A stretch of DNA of 10,080 bases from Lunasporangiospora selenospora (Eukaryota > Mortierellomycota > Mortierellomycetes > Mortierellales > Mortierellaceae), in NCBI GenBank assembly GCA_015680635.1, contig JAABOA010000978.1, positions 308 to 10,387 of the forward strand, written 5' to 3'. Positions 1 through 9,000 of the stretch are shown piece after piece. The translations under genes were made by a program, and so were the position numbers. Every line of letters begins with the position of its first letter. Within the stretch, counting starts at the first letter, position 1. The notes beneath the pieces are model-generated. The model saw nothing but the letters and a program-made list of their open reading frames with translations, had not been told where the DNA came from and searched no databases.

Positions 1-2
1 AG

Positions 3-581
3 ACTCAGCAAGTCGCACCACATCCAGTCCCACAACCACTCCACGAGGAGTCAAATGGATCCGTTGCGCATTCGAGCTCCAGTGAGGTGGACCATGGCGA
101 ACTCAAGTACCTCCGAATGGACGAGACAGATGAGGAAGAAGAGATTCAAGTCCTCGACCGATCCATGCCTTCGGGTGCTGCTCCTCATGTTACTGTTGCT
201 GAAGGCCCAAGCACTGAAGTCAAGTTGCACCCGACGCGTGCCAAGACATTCTCTTTGCCCAAGAGTCTCCGGAATCTGAAACGACGAATTGCAGCGCTGC
301 GTGCCAAAGGCACGGACCTGGATGCAGAGGCGCGCGAGAAGGAGGAGCGGGAGCGGGAGCGGGCTGCGAATGGAGGCACGGGCGAGGAAAAGAAAAAGTT
401 TACTTTGATCCGATTGCTCCCCTGGAAGTCGAGCAAGAAGCCCTCAGTGGCAGCTGTGACGACAACGGGCACGGCTGCGACAGGGGCAAGGGTTACAGCA
501 ACAGGATCAACAACGACAGCGACGACGGAGGTGCTGGGCCCTAACTCTAATGCAGCCACAGCAGCAGGAGTGGGTCACTGA
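3..581 (+). CDS. 3' end of an unrecognised, charged low-complexity protein (partial)
   Basis: The frame is open from the first complete codon at position 3 to a TGA at 579-581, giving 192 codons. No start is required inside the window, so the gene begins upstream. Visible order: a Pro/His/Ser-rich stretch; an acidic patch (DETDEEEEIQVLD); a basic segment (SLPKSLRNLKRRIAALRAK) that could form a short amphipathic or coiled helix; a strongly charged Glu/Arg run (KEERERERAA); a basic-hydrophobic patch (FTLIRLLPWKSSKK); and a Thr/Ala/Gly/Val-rich C-terminus. I recognise no catalytic motif, membrane segment or named domain. The composition fits a disordered C-terminal tail of a larger regulatory or scaffold protein, but that is inference. 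The alternating charged clusters and absence of stops support coding. An overlapping minus-strand reading frame (559-185) is rich in Ala/Val/Ser and looks like its shadow. The product cannot be named from this fragment. Confidence 0.6.
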   Translation, partial: TQQVAPHPVPQPLHEESNGSVAHSSSSEVDHGELKYLRMDETDEEEEIQVLDRSMPSGAAPHVTVAEGPSTEVKLHPTRAKTFSLPKSLRNLKRRIAALRAKGTDLDAEAREKEERERERAANGGTGEEKKKFTLIRLLPWKSSKKPSVAAVTTTGTAATGARVTATGSTTTATTEVLGPNSNAATAAGVGH

Positions 582-728
582 AAACAGGGTGTGCTTTTTA
601 TTTGGTATTGCACAGGCCCATGCACCCGCGGACACAGGGGGGCAGACGTTTCTTGTTTTGCTCCTGGAGACAAAAGTTCTATAACGAATTGCATCTGCTG
701 AGGCACTTTGTCCCTTTCACACAAACAT

Positions 729-746
729 ACACACACACACACACAC
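729..746. repeat. (AC)9 dinucleotide microsatellite
   Basis: Nine uninterrupted AC units lie about 150 bp past the stop codon of the upstream gene, probably in its 3' UTR or just beyond. The run is read directly from the sequence and is likely to vary in length between strains. Confidence 0.9.
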
Positions 747-1491
747 GTACACTATACATTCCCCTCCTCCCAAATACCCCTTCTCTTGCTTGCTCTTTTC
801 TCCCCCAGAGTAAGCAACAGCAGTCCATTTTATTCTTTTTATTCTTTTTTTTTATTTGTTTGTTTCCCGTTAGATAAGTCCAAATCCAAAGACCATACTA
901 TTCCTTTCTTCCTTCTCTCTCTTTCTTTATCTTTCTCCTTCCTATAATAATAAGAACTTTGTAATACAGTACAGTGCAAGAAAAAGGACACGTCTAGAAG
1001 AATGATGAGAGAGGAATGAAAAAGAAAAGAGAGAAAGACACAGAATAGAGAGAATCGGAGCATCTGGAGCATCTGGAGCAATGACCGCACTTGCGGGTTC
1101 TGGCTCCCTGCAGGTCCATCTATTTCTATTTCTGGAAGAGCATGTCTCTGTGGAGCAGTCTCCCATGAGCCACTGACTTTAATTATCCTGACAAAGAGAG
1201 AGACAGGGACAGCATCAGTCACCAGGCGGTTTGATCCAGACTTGACGGGTGCCAGGGGAGGAGTTGGAGAAATCATTTGATCTTGCCCAGGCACCACCTG
1301 TGGGTTCAACGGGAACGTACACACAGACAGGAAGAGTGCGTGCGCAAATCTCGTGGGGTAGGGGCTGTGGTGTTGTGGCCTAAATAATCTTTTTCTCTGT
1401 CCCCTGTTCCGCCGTTAGAGAGGTACACAAATTGCTAATATTCTGAGGGAAATTGCGGGCCAGGGAAAAGGTAAGAGAGGGGAGAGAGGCA

Positions 1492-1518
<27 letters not shown>
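1492..1518. repeat. (AG)n dinucleotide microsatellite, about 13 units
   Basis: A 27-nt uninterrupted AG run is preceded by a more degenerate purine-rich stretch from about 1470. It lies roughly 600 bp upstream of the ADAM start codon. Simple slippage repeat; no coding function. Confidence 0.9.
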
Positions 1519-1523
<5 letters not shown>

Positions 1524-1565
1524 GTCGCATTTTGCAGCCGCTGCTTTTGTAACCGCGCCATAACC

Positions 1566-1592
1566 CAGCAAGCGCCCCGTCGGGCGTTGCTG
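1566..1592 (+). other. GC-rich inverted repeat (hairpin)
   Basis: The arms CAGCAA-g-CGCCC and GGGCG-TTGCTG pair over 11 bp, with one bulged G at 1572 and a CGTC loop at 1578-1581. It stands out from its purine- and pyrimidine-rich surroundings and lies about 520 bp upstream of the ADAM ATG. It could be a structured transcript element or a palindromic protein-binding site. There is no T tract after it, so nothing suggests a bacterial-type terminator. The role is unknown. Confidence 0.5.
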
Positions 1593-1683
1593 TGTGTCCT
1601 TACACTCCGCGGCCCTTGGTGATAGGTAACAGTGGCAGTATCCATGATGACGGCTGTTGGTGGTGATCGTTGGACAAGCCCAA

Positions 1684-2111
1684 TAGGCCGTCTTGCTGGT
1701 CGTCTCTCTTCATTCTTTTCTTTTCTCTTTTTCTCTCTACTTCTCTCTACTTCACTCTCACTCTCTCACTCTCTCACTCTCTCTCCTCCACTTTCTCGTC
1801 TTTCCCTTCTTTCCTTCGTTCCATCCTCTCCTCCATTCATCCTCTCCTCCATTCATCCTCTCCTCCATTCATCCTCTCCTCCAACTCGCATTCGTTCCAT
1901 TAGCCAAGACGAATCTCAATACCCCAGATCGCTCCATTCCTCTCGCCGGCTGTTAGCCGCACCGCTCATCCACTCCATCACACTTGCATTTATCAACCAA
2001 TGCACAGCACCACTGCATCGACTACCCCCTGACATTACTCGGCAACATCCTCGATCCTTCCATCCTCTCATTCTTTCATTCTTTCACCCACCCCAAGTTC
2101 TCTTCGGGGAT
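1684..2111 (+). promoter_or_regulatory. C+T-rich promoter / 5' leader of the ADAM gene
   Basis: The coding strand from about 1691 to 1883 is almost entirely C and T, made of short CTCT, TCTCTAC and TCACTCTC units that merge into a 16-bp tandem repeat. A less extreme mixed stretch then leads to the ATG at 2112. Pyrimidine-rich tracts just upstream of start codons are common in filamentous fungal promoters and leaders (established knowledge); assigning this role here is inference. No convincing TATA box was seen. The ADAM frame happens to be open back through this tract because pyrimidine runs lack stop codons, so openness is not evidence of coding. Confidence 0.45.
1822..1883. repeat. 16-bp tandem repeat, about 3.9 copies
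   Basis: The unit CATCCTCTCCTCCATT starts at 1822, 1838 and 1854, with a 14-nt partial copy at 1870-1883. The three full copies are identical. A unit of 16 is not a multiple of three, so it shifts reading frame with each copy, which argues against coding. The perfect identity suggests recent expansion and likely length variation between isolates. Confidence 0.92.
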
Positions 2112-5100
2112 ATGGCTCTCGCTCCAAACCTGTTCGGCCAACGTCGCCTCACCTTTATCCTCTTCTCTTCAATCTCCTTCTTCACTCTCCTCGCTGCCTT
2201 CCTCGGCCTCGTCCAAGGTAAGCTGCATGGGTTCTCGCATTGATTATCGAAAATGTCTTTTGTAGCGCATTCTCGCTGACCTGCCTCTCCTGGCCATCCT
2301 ATTCTTTACCTCTTTTCCTGTTGTGCAGCACACTCAACTGCATCACCATCCCTTACCTATGCAGAGTCTGTTCTCAGTATTCATCATGATGTCCTAGCGG
2401 GCAAGCAACCACACCCAAATAGCAAGCGCGACTTTATCGACCTTTCCTCTTCCTCCCCATCCTCGCTCGCTCAACCCATCACTAGACACGACACTCTAAG
2501 GCTTCAGCTCCAGGCCTTTAACACCACCTTCTTTCTTCATCTCGAACCCAACCTCGACCTTCTCCACCCAGATGTTAATCTTGGTCCTTCGCACGCCGAG
2601 GACTCATTCACGGTCGATGACCTGATGGCGTTCAAGGGCGTGGTTGTCCAGAACAGCGAACACTCTGATCACAAGTGGCGCCGTACTGTGACAATGTCTC
2701 CACTGGAGAAGCGGTCAGTCGAGCATATGCTACATGAGGAGGGCGTGCTCGGCTGGGCACGGATAGTCGTTGAACATGATCCCGAGTACGAGTATGTTAT
2801 TTGAAGAAATCTGTGTTCCTGAGAGAGTAACCAATTGTATCGCATCCTCCCCGGTCTATCAATTCCCGTTCTCTCACTCGCCTTTTTTTACAATCTGCAA
2901 ATCAGCGCCCTGAACGCTATCCTGTGGGTGGAGTGTTGTACACTTGCTCACCTTTCTCTTTGGTCTTTCACTCACTCTCATTCTCCCACTCCACTCCACA
3001 CCGCACGATAGAAATTCGTTAGTTCTCCGGGGTGCATTTATGGTGGACGAAGTGACCTATCAGGTCAACACGAGGCAACATTATGAGGCTCAACGACGTG
3101 CCGGAGATGTCGCCTCCCCGCCTCCCCCTTCTCGACCGCTTACTCGTCGAACCAACACCGCCCCCCTTCAGGATCTAGTCATCTTTCGCGACTCGGACTT
3201 TTACCAACGCTACCCCAGCAACCTCCATCGCCGCAGTGAGGATGACGACCACGAAAGCCATCCAGAGACCTCCTGCGGCACCGACAGACTGCTTGGACAG
3301 AGTCTTTTCAAAAGTAGCAGCCCTCTCGTGAGCCGCTCAGAGCACGATTATTATTACCCGCCCAATCTAACGACTACAATCCCTGTGGACGAGCCCAACT
3401 TGAGCCAGTCATGGCCTAGCCTGTTGCTGGGACGTGCACATTCACCCCTGGAGAAGCGCCAAATCACTGTCAAAGTTGCTGGACCAGACCCAGTCCCTGA
3501 AGGATGTCCCATCAACCGACTTGTTCTCTACATGGTAATAATTTGTCGTCTTTTTTTCTTTCCCTTTTCTGCTCTCAGAGTTTTCCTTGCGCCCACGCCT
3601 ACGCCCACGCCCTATCCCTATCCAATGGGCGCTCTCGACACTGGGTGTTCTCCGTCTCTATCCTAGACGGCGGGACGCGGAGAATTGTTTTCGCTCCCCC
3701 TCATTTATATTACTATATTCTCTTCACTACAGCCCCATGTTGGACAAAGGGAGCCATTCGCCCATTTCCTACCGACTCTAGCATGTTCTAAATCTCATGT
3801 TCTTCATTGCTCCTTTTTATTTTTTATTTTTTATTTTTTATTACGCGTCACTAGGGTGTTGCAGCCGACTGTACCTATGTCAAGGAATATGGTGGCGTGG
3901 CGGCAGCGAGGAAACAAATCTTTACCGACTTTAACATTGTCACAGGCATCTACGAAAGCACCTTCAACATCGCGCTCGGTCTAATCGCGCTCAATATCAT
4001 GCCCGACGTCTGTCCACCCTCACCCGTCAAAGGAGAAATCTGGAATCAACCTTGCTCCGATAACTACCGGATCGAAAGCCGTTTGAGCGATTTCAGTTAT
4101 TGGCGTGGTCAGGGCAATCGAACGAACGACGGCGCAGGGCTATGGCATTTGATGACCAAATGCAATTCGGGTGCTGTGGTCGGCATCGCCTGGACAAAGG
4201 CTCTCTGTCAGATGAAGATGCGTGAGCAACGAGAAAAGGGTCAGGTCCAGTACGCGACGGGCACTGGTGTGTCGTCCGCGTCCAAGACTGAATGGCTGGT
4301 GATTGCGCACGAGATTGGTCATGGATTTGGAGCTATCCACGATTGCAACCAACAAACATGTCAAGGCGGAAAAATGATTGGGGACTGTTGTCCCATGTCG
4401 ACGACCACATGCGACGCGGGCGCCAAGTTTATCATGAACCCGTCCGAGTCGACGCCCACTCAAAAGTTCTCGTCTTGCAGTATTCGTACGATTTGTCGAT
4501 CCGTAGGTGGGCCCGAGGGTCAGTGTCTCAAGCCGCCCGGAACACGCTCAGTTCAGTCACTTGGAATGAATATCTGTGGAAACGGATTGAAAGAAGAAGG
4601 AGAAGAATGCGACTGTGGTTCACCTGCGGAGTGTGCCAAGGACCCTTGCTGTGATGGAGCAACTTGTAAACTCAAGAATGGTTCTGTCTGTGATGATTTG
4701 AGCGATGGGTGCTGTCAAGGCTGCAAGTTCAAGACTGCAGGAGCAGTTTGTCGACCAGCTGCCTCGGGTTGTGATATTGAAGAGGTCTGTTCAGGAACGA
4801 GTGCAGAATGTCCAAAGGATGTAAGGGTGGCGGACACGACCCCTTGCAAGGGTACGGGTTCGTACGCAAATGTGACAGGTCTCCAGTGTGCGAACGGTGT
4901 CTGTACTTCAAGGGATACGCAGTGCAAACAGCAGGATCGACCAGGAATCTCGCGTCAATGTGGCTCCTCAAGTACCTGTGAATTGACTTGCAACGATCCT
5001 AGTAATTCTCCAATGACCTGCATCCAGATCCCAGGAGTTTACTTTATTGACGGATCCCCCTGTGGAGTGGGCGGTACCTGTGAGGCAGGCAAGTGCCAAT

Positions 5101-5498
5101 TCCAGGGCGGTTTCACATCTTTTGTGAATTGGGCCAAGAACAATCTGATGATTGTGGTCCCAATTGCCAGTTTTGTCGGTCTCTTGATGCTCTGTTGTAT
5201 TTGGAGCTGTTGTTGTTCGGGATGTTCCTCGAGAAGTCGGAGGATCCATGAGCACCCCAAGCCAACGCATTCGCTTTCGTATGGAGAGCAATTTCCGGGG
5301 TATGGAGGATCTGGCGGGGCTCCACCTCCATCCTCTCAATACCCTCCAGAGCATTATCCAATGCATCCACTCCCACCAGCTCCTCCACCCACCTATCAGG
5401 AGCCATACGGATATCCTCCACCTGCGCCGTACTCAAGTAATGCAGGTCCTTACTCGGGTCAGCAGAATGGTCAACCGGGCCGTGGAGGGTACTTTTAA
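2112..5498 (+). CDS. ADAM-family (M12B, reprolysin) transmembrane metalloprotease, four exons
   Basis: Exons are 2112-2217, 2329-2791, 3012-3534 and 3855-5498, encoding 911 residues. Introns of 111, 220 and 320 nt start GTAAGC, GTATGT and GTAATA and end CAG, TAG and TAG. Their phases match, and the joins restore family-like sequence (DPEYE/NSLVLRGAF; VLYM/GVAADC). Order: signal peptide about 13-36 (VQA site); prodomain with FNTTFFLHLEPNLDLL (from about 100) and candidate cysteine switch C278; dibasic K338-R339; catalytic domain with zinc motif HEIGHGFGAIHDC (H516, E517, H520, H526, D527) and Met-turn M558; disintegrin domain about 605-695 with loop CRPAASGCDIEEVC; Cys-rich domain ending near 778; membrane helix about 795-817; Pro/Tyr-rich tail with PPTY at 875-878. 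All catalytic residues are present, so an active zinc endopeptidase that sheds or processes extracellular proteins is expected; its substrate is unknown. Relatives include fission yeast Mde10 and Aspergillus ADM proteins. I chose the ATG at 2112 because the signal peptide follows it directly; an in-frame ATG at 1644 would add only low-complexity residues. Confidence 0.93.
3535..3854 (+). other. Intron 3 of the ADAM gene, with low-complexity blocks
   Basis: This 320-nt intron lies between VLYM (end of exon 3) and GVAADC (start of exon 4), at the beginning of the catalytic domain. It starts GTAATA and ends CACTAG, phase 0. A CTAAAT branch-like site lies near 3789. It contains a CGCCTA/CGCCCA-type hexamer stretch near 3591-3622 and three ATTTTTT units near the 3' end. 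If retained, the frame runs on to a stop at 3664-3666, ending the protein before the zinc motif. Confidence 0.85.
3814..3842. repeat. (ATTTTTT)3 repeat in ADAM intron 3
   Basis: Runs of five then six T separated by single A residues form a short 7-bp tandem repeat ending 12 nt before the splice acceptor. It may serve as the polypyrimidine tract of this intron, which otherwise has none close to the TAG. Confidence 0.85.
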
Positions 5499-5754
5499 TA
5501 ATGAAAAAGAAATTGGACAAAAATTGTCTGAGGGATTTTTGGCTAATGCCTGTAACAGCATGCCCTGAGCCAAGACAAAATGCCCTGGGCATCGAATCTC
5601 ATTTCCAACTCTAGATTGGTATAAACAAAAAGAAAAAAAAAAAGGAGGATGAGAGAGCTGCTGGCTCTTCTTGTACAATAGAAAAACCTTTCCTTCGCCT
5701 ACCTTTAGCTTATTCCCTTCCTTCCCCTCTCTCCTCAAGAACCAGAAAAAGTAC

Positions 5755-5760
5755 AATAAA
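5755..5760 (+). terminator. Putative poly(A) signal of the ADAM gene
   Basis: A canonical AATAAA lies 257 nt past the ADAM stop codon. It is followed by a T-rich stretch near 5779-5785, as expected around a cleavage site. A TACAATA at about 5673-5679 is a weaker alternative. Assigned by motif and position only. Confidence 0.5.
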
Positions 5761-5944
5761 ATATCTAATAGCCTGAATCTTTTTTGTATGGCTCACTCAT
5801 TCTCTATCTCTTCAAAAAAAAAATCTGTCAAGAATCTATTTCTTGTTGGCGCGCAAAAAAAATAGAAAGAAGAGCCATGATTAAAACTCTTGCATCCTCT
5901 GTTTCTCTCTTTCACATTGTGGTATTGCAGAGTAAATTAAATCG

Positions 5945-5950
5945 TTTATT
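5945..5950 (-). terminator. Putative poly(A) signal of the ABC transporter gene
   Basis: TTTATT on the + strand reads AATAAA on the minus strand, 137 nt past the TAA of the ABC gene. It is the only canonical hexamer I saw in the proper orientation between the two genes. Assigned by motif and position only. Confidence 0.5.
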
Positions 5951-6086
5951 GTAAGATGATAATGTTACAAAGAGGGAGAGCATATGTGTTTATGGATACA
6001 TTATTGTTGTTGCTTTCAATACTGGATTAAAAAGAAAAGAAAAGAAAAAAAATAACCCCCTCTATTTTCCTCTTTTTTTTTTGTTC

Positions 6087-9000
6087 TTAATGCCGATCAT
6101 CTGAGGACCTGATCAAGGACAAGAACACTTCTTCAAGCGAAGTCTGGGCAACACCCCATTGCTTGATCTTGCCCAATGACTGCGCCCGCTCGAGCATAGC
6201 CGTCAACTCGGACATCTTTTCAATATCCTCAATTGGTACACTAAACACCATCACACCTCCCGAATTGTCCAACATGGCCGACGACGGAATAATCGCCCTT
6301 GTGGACTCGACCATCTCTTGCTCGAGTTGCTTTTGAGAGGGCCAGTTCACCTGGTTATTGTTCTGGGGCTGAGATGGATTCAGGCTTCGGTCCTCGGGAA
6401 TAAAGTTGCCCAGGGCAAGTTCGATTCGGTATCCATTACCAAACTTGTTCTTGAGACGCGTCGTGTTGCCAATGGCCTTGAGATGACCCGAGACCATGAT
6501 CGCAACCTTGTCTCCCAACGCATCCGCCTCCTCCATCGAGTGTGTCGTCAACAGAATCGAACGTCCACGCTTGAACTGCGCCAAGAAGGTCCACACATGA
6601 CGGCGATGGATTGGATCCATGCCGGTCGTAGGCTCGTCCAAAATCAAAACGTTGGGATCACCAATCGTCGAAATAATGGTCGACAAACGGCGCTTCATGC
6701 CTCCGGACAGATTACCTGCCATTGTGTTCCGATCCTTCCATAGCTGAACAGCCTCCAATCTTGAACGAATCCAGGTCGGGCGCATATTCTCCTTGATGGG
6801 CTCCTTCTCGCTCTCTCCGTTCATAGAGGCCAACAAATCAGCAGCAGGAAGATCCTTGATACCGGCATAGAGCTGCATATGTTCCCAGCAGCTCAGGTCA
6901 TTGAACAGGATATCATGCTGAGGGCAAACACCCATGGCACGACGGATATCAGCCATATTGTCACGGATGGATCGGTTGAACAAAAAGGCTTTGCCCGAGG
7001 TTGGGCTCGTGACACCATAGAGCATTTGCATGGTCGTGGACTTGCCAGCACCGTTTTGACCCAAGAGTGCAAACAGTTCGTTCGACTCGGTCACCAAGTT
7101 CAATCGGTCCACAGCCGTGTTGGTAGCCTTGACATCATTACGGCGTCGGCGACTACAGCAGCAGCAGAGGCCAACAAAGAGACGTTTAAAGAACCCGCCG
7201 CCGGCACCGGTATAGATCTTGGTCAAGTTGGAAATACGGATGGCGACATCAGTCTGACAGTTCACAGCACGCTCTCGTTCAGCAATCACATCCGAGTCCT
7301 CGGTTTCAGGAGGCTGGCCCTCATAGGGGATCACCTTCTTGGCCTCTGCATTCTGGTGATCCCTAATACCAGCTTGACCTCCTTGGGTCAGGGAACGGAT
7401 GGCTCGACCGATGGATCCGAAAAAGAAAAAGATATTTCGTCCGCGACCATATTCGTTTGGAATGACCTGATCCAGGTACAAGGTCAACAAAGCCAAGATC
7501 GCAAACGAAATAGGGTAAAACGACAGCGCGGTGGAGGGTTGGGGGAGGGCCATGTCGGTGGAGGGTTGGTATTTAAAGTTGGTCAGGTTTGCAAAATGGA
7601 ATCCTGGACCAGGATCGGCTTTACCCGTTCGATAGTCAAATCCTCCTAGCGCAAGCTTGCCGATATTATCCCAGAGGCGTGCAAAGTGCATGAATGGGAC
7701 AAAGAGGGTGACGATCCAAGTGTTTTTCGTCATTGGTGGTATAAAAGTTCCATCATCACGGGGGTCATTATTGACCGTGTCTAGGTCTATCCAGAAATTA
7801 TTCCATTGAAACGCGTAAATCGGGAGCGAGATCAAGACAGCGACCACGGTTGCGAAGCCCAGGGCCAAGGTTGGGCCTGACCGTTGACAAAACACAGTCA
7901 AGAGGAAGCCTAACATGGTCATGCCGTAGGTCAAGAGGACAAAGGACAACCAGTGGACGAACCAGTCTGTGTTGGTAAAAATGTCCAACTTGAAGGCGTA
8001 TCCGAAGGCCACCATGACAGAACCTTGGACAAGGGCCATAATCCAAGCAACGAGCCATTGGGCGACCCAGTAGGCCATGGGGTGAAGACCCATCATGTAC
8101 ATGGACTCTTTGCACTTGGATTCCTTCTCGCGCGCGATACGAAGCATGGCCGTGACCATCGTAATACAGGCCGGGAGAGCCATCAAATTTGACAGCATGC
8201 CAGCGGCGCTACCGCCGTTCGAACTATCGGAACGACTCTCGGCCTTTGGGTAAGACATGAGATCAATATCGAAATCGGCTTGAGTGTATCCAGGGTCCAG
8301 ATGAGTCAGGAGGGCCTCGTCGACTGCACGGACAAGGTTGGGGAGCTCGACTCCATAAGGGTCGTCCGCACTGGACCGACGGTTACTACCTGCTTCAGCA
8401 GAATACCTGAACCCGGGCAGGACTGAAGTGTTGGTGGCATAGGTTTGGTTATAGTAGATCAGATAGCTCCACCGTGTGGGGTCGGCAGGAGTGGCAGCTT
8501 CCTCCTTTGTGAAGGCAACGCCTATGATTATTGTGGGACAGCTGGTTAGAGATTTTATCCTTGGGAGAAAAATAAATATATACAAAAAAAAAAAAAAAAG
8601 AAAAAAACAAGGATGTTCCTTTTGCTTTATCCGGGGTAACCTTACCAAGACGAATCGTATCCGGATGGCGGAGGGCATAGTCATACAAAAAGTCCTCCGA
8701 GGGCAATGGGACGATACCCATGTTGCTGGAAGGGACATTTTCCATGCTGGACCAGACATTGTCCACCATGCTTATGGCCTTGTTCGTGCGGGCAGTGTTC
8801 TTGGTTTGAAGGTGCTTCATGATGGCGGTGGTCTCTTCGTTCTGAGGGGTATAGGCCAAGGTAATGCATGGGTTGGAGTTCCGCGCAGCCTAAAATTAAG
8901 AAATATAGGAAGGATGGGAGAATGGTTAAACAAGGATAAGGTTGCGGAGGAAAATAAATCAAAAGTAGGCTGGAGCGACTGGGGAGGGCATAAAGAAAGA

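Larger units (their letters stand above)
582..1683. other. Intergenic region without a supportable gene
   Basis: This stretch presumably begins with the 3' UTR of the upstream gene. No canonical AATAAA was found; the nearest A/T-rich candidate is the AATAATAAG near 944-952. It holds an (AC)n run, T-rich and C+T tracts at about 835-945, a direct 10-bp duplication (GCATCTGGAG twice, near 1059-1078), an (AG)n run and a GC-rich hairpin. The minus-strand frame over 1324-839 has no ATG start, no recognisable motif and a low-complexity end. No tRNA or rRNA could be recognised. Confidence 0.6.
5499..6086. other. Convergent 3' UTR / intergenic region between the ADAM and ABC genes
   Basis: No coding sequence is supportable in these 588 bp. 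The two flanking genes end here tail to tail. Several A-rich runs (about 5631-5643, 5815-5823, 5857-5864) and an (AAAAG)3 stretch at 6031-6045 are present. Each strand carries its own AATAAA, about 185 bp apart and not overlapping, so the two transcripts can end without antisense overlap of their coding regions. Confidence 0.7.

Noticed and set aside
839-1324. Minus-strand open frame of 161 codons
   Set aside because: It starts at GTG, has no recognisable motif, and its C-terminal half is low-complexity sequence from C+T/A+G tracts. No splice or poly(A) context supports it.
1260-1330. A GGTTCAA-like box resembling a tRNA T-loop
   Set aside because: No matching acceptor stem, anticodon arm or D-arm could be found around it.
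1632-2111. Open frame continuous with ADAM exon 1, with in-frame ATGs at 1644 and 1647, giving a 156-residue N-terminal extension
   Set aside because: The extension is mostly Ser/Leu/Pro/Phe from a C+T tract that cannot contain stop codons, and it includes a 16-bp repeat that shifts frame. It would also bury the signal peptide. The ATG at 2112 is directly followed by a normal signal sequence.
2905-2940. Alternative acceptor (ATCAG) for ADAM intron 2 followed by a short open stretch
   Set aside because: Using it leads in frame to a stop at the CGATAG near 3009-3011. The TAG acceptor at 3011 keeps phase and yields the expected prodomain sequence.
5113-5592. Minus-strand open frame of 159 codons overlapping the ADAM 3' end
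   Set aside because: It lies antisense to the conserved membrane helix and tail of the ADAM protein, which explains the sequence fully. The composition looks like a shadow frame.
6879-7649. Plus-strand open frame of 256 codons within the ABC gene
   Set aside because: It is antisense to the nucleotide-binding domain, whose Walker, Q-loop and signature motifs account for the coding signal on the minus strand.
8522-8759. Upstream extension of the large ABC exon frame through 8759
   Set aside because: That stretch translates intron 2 plus exon 2 in the wrong frame. Exon 2 in its correct frame (SEDFLYDYALRHPDTIRLG) and the splice join to VAFTKEE match ABCA loops.
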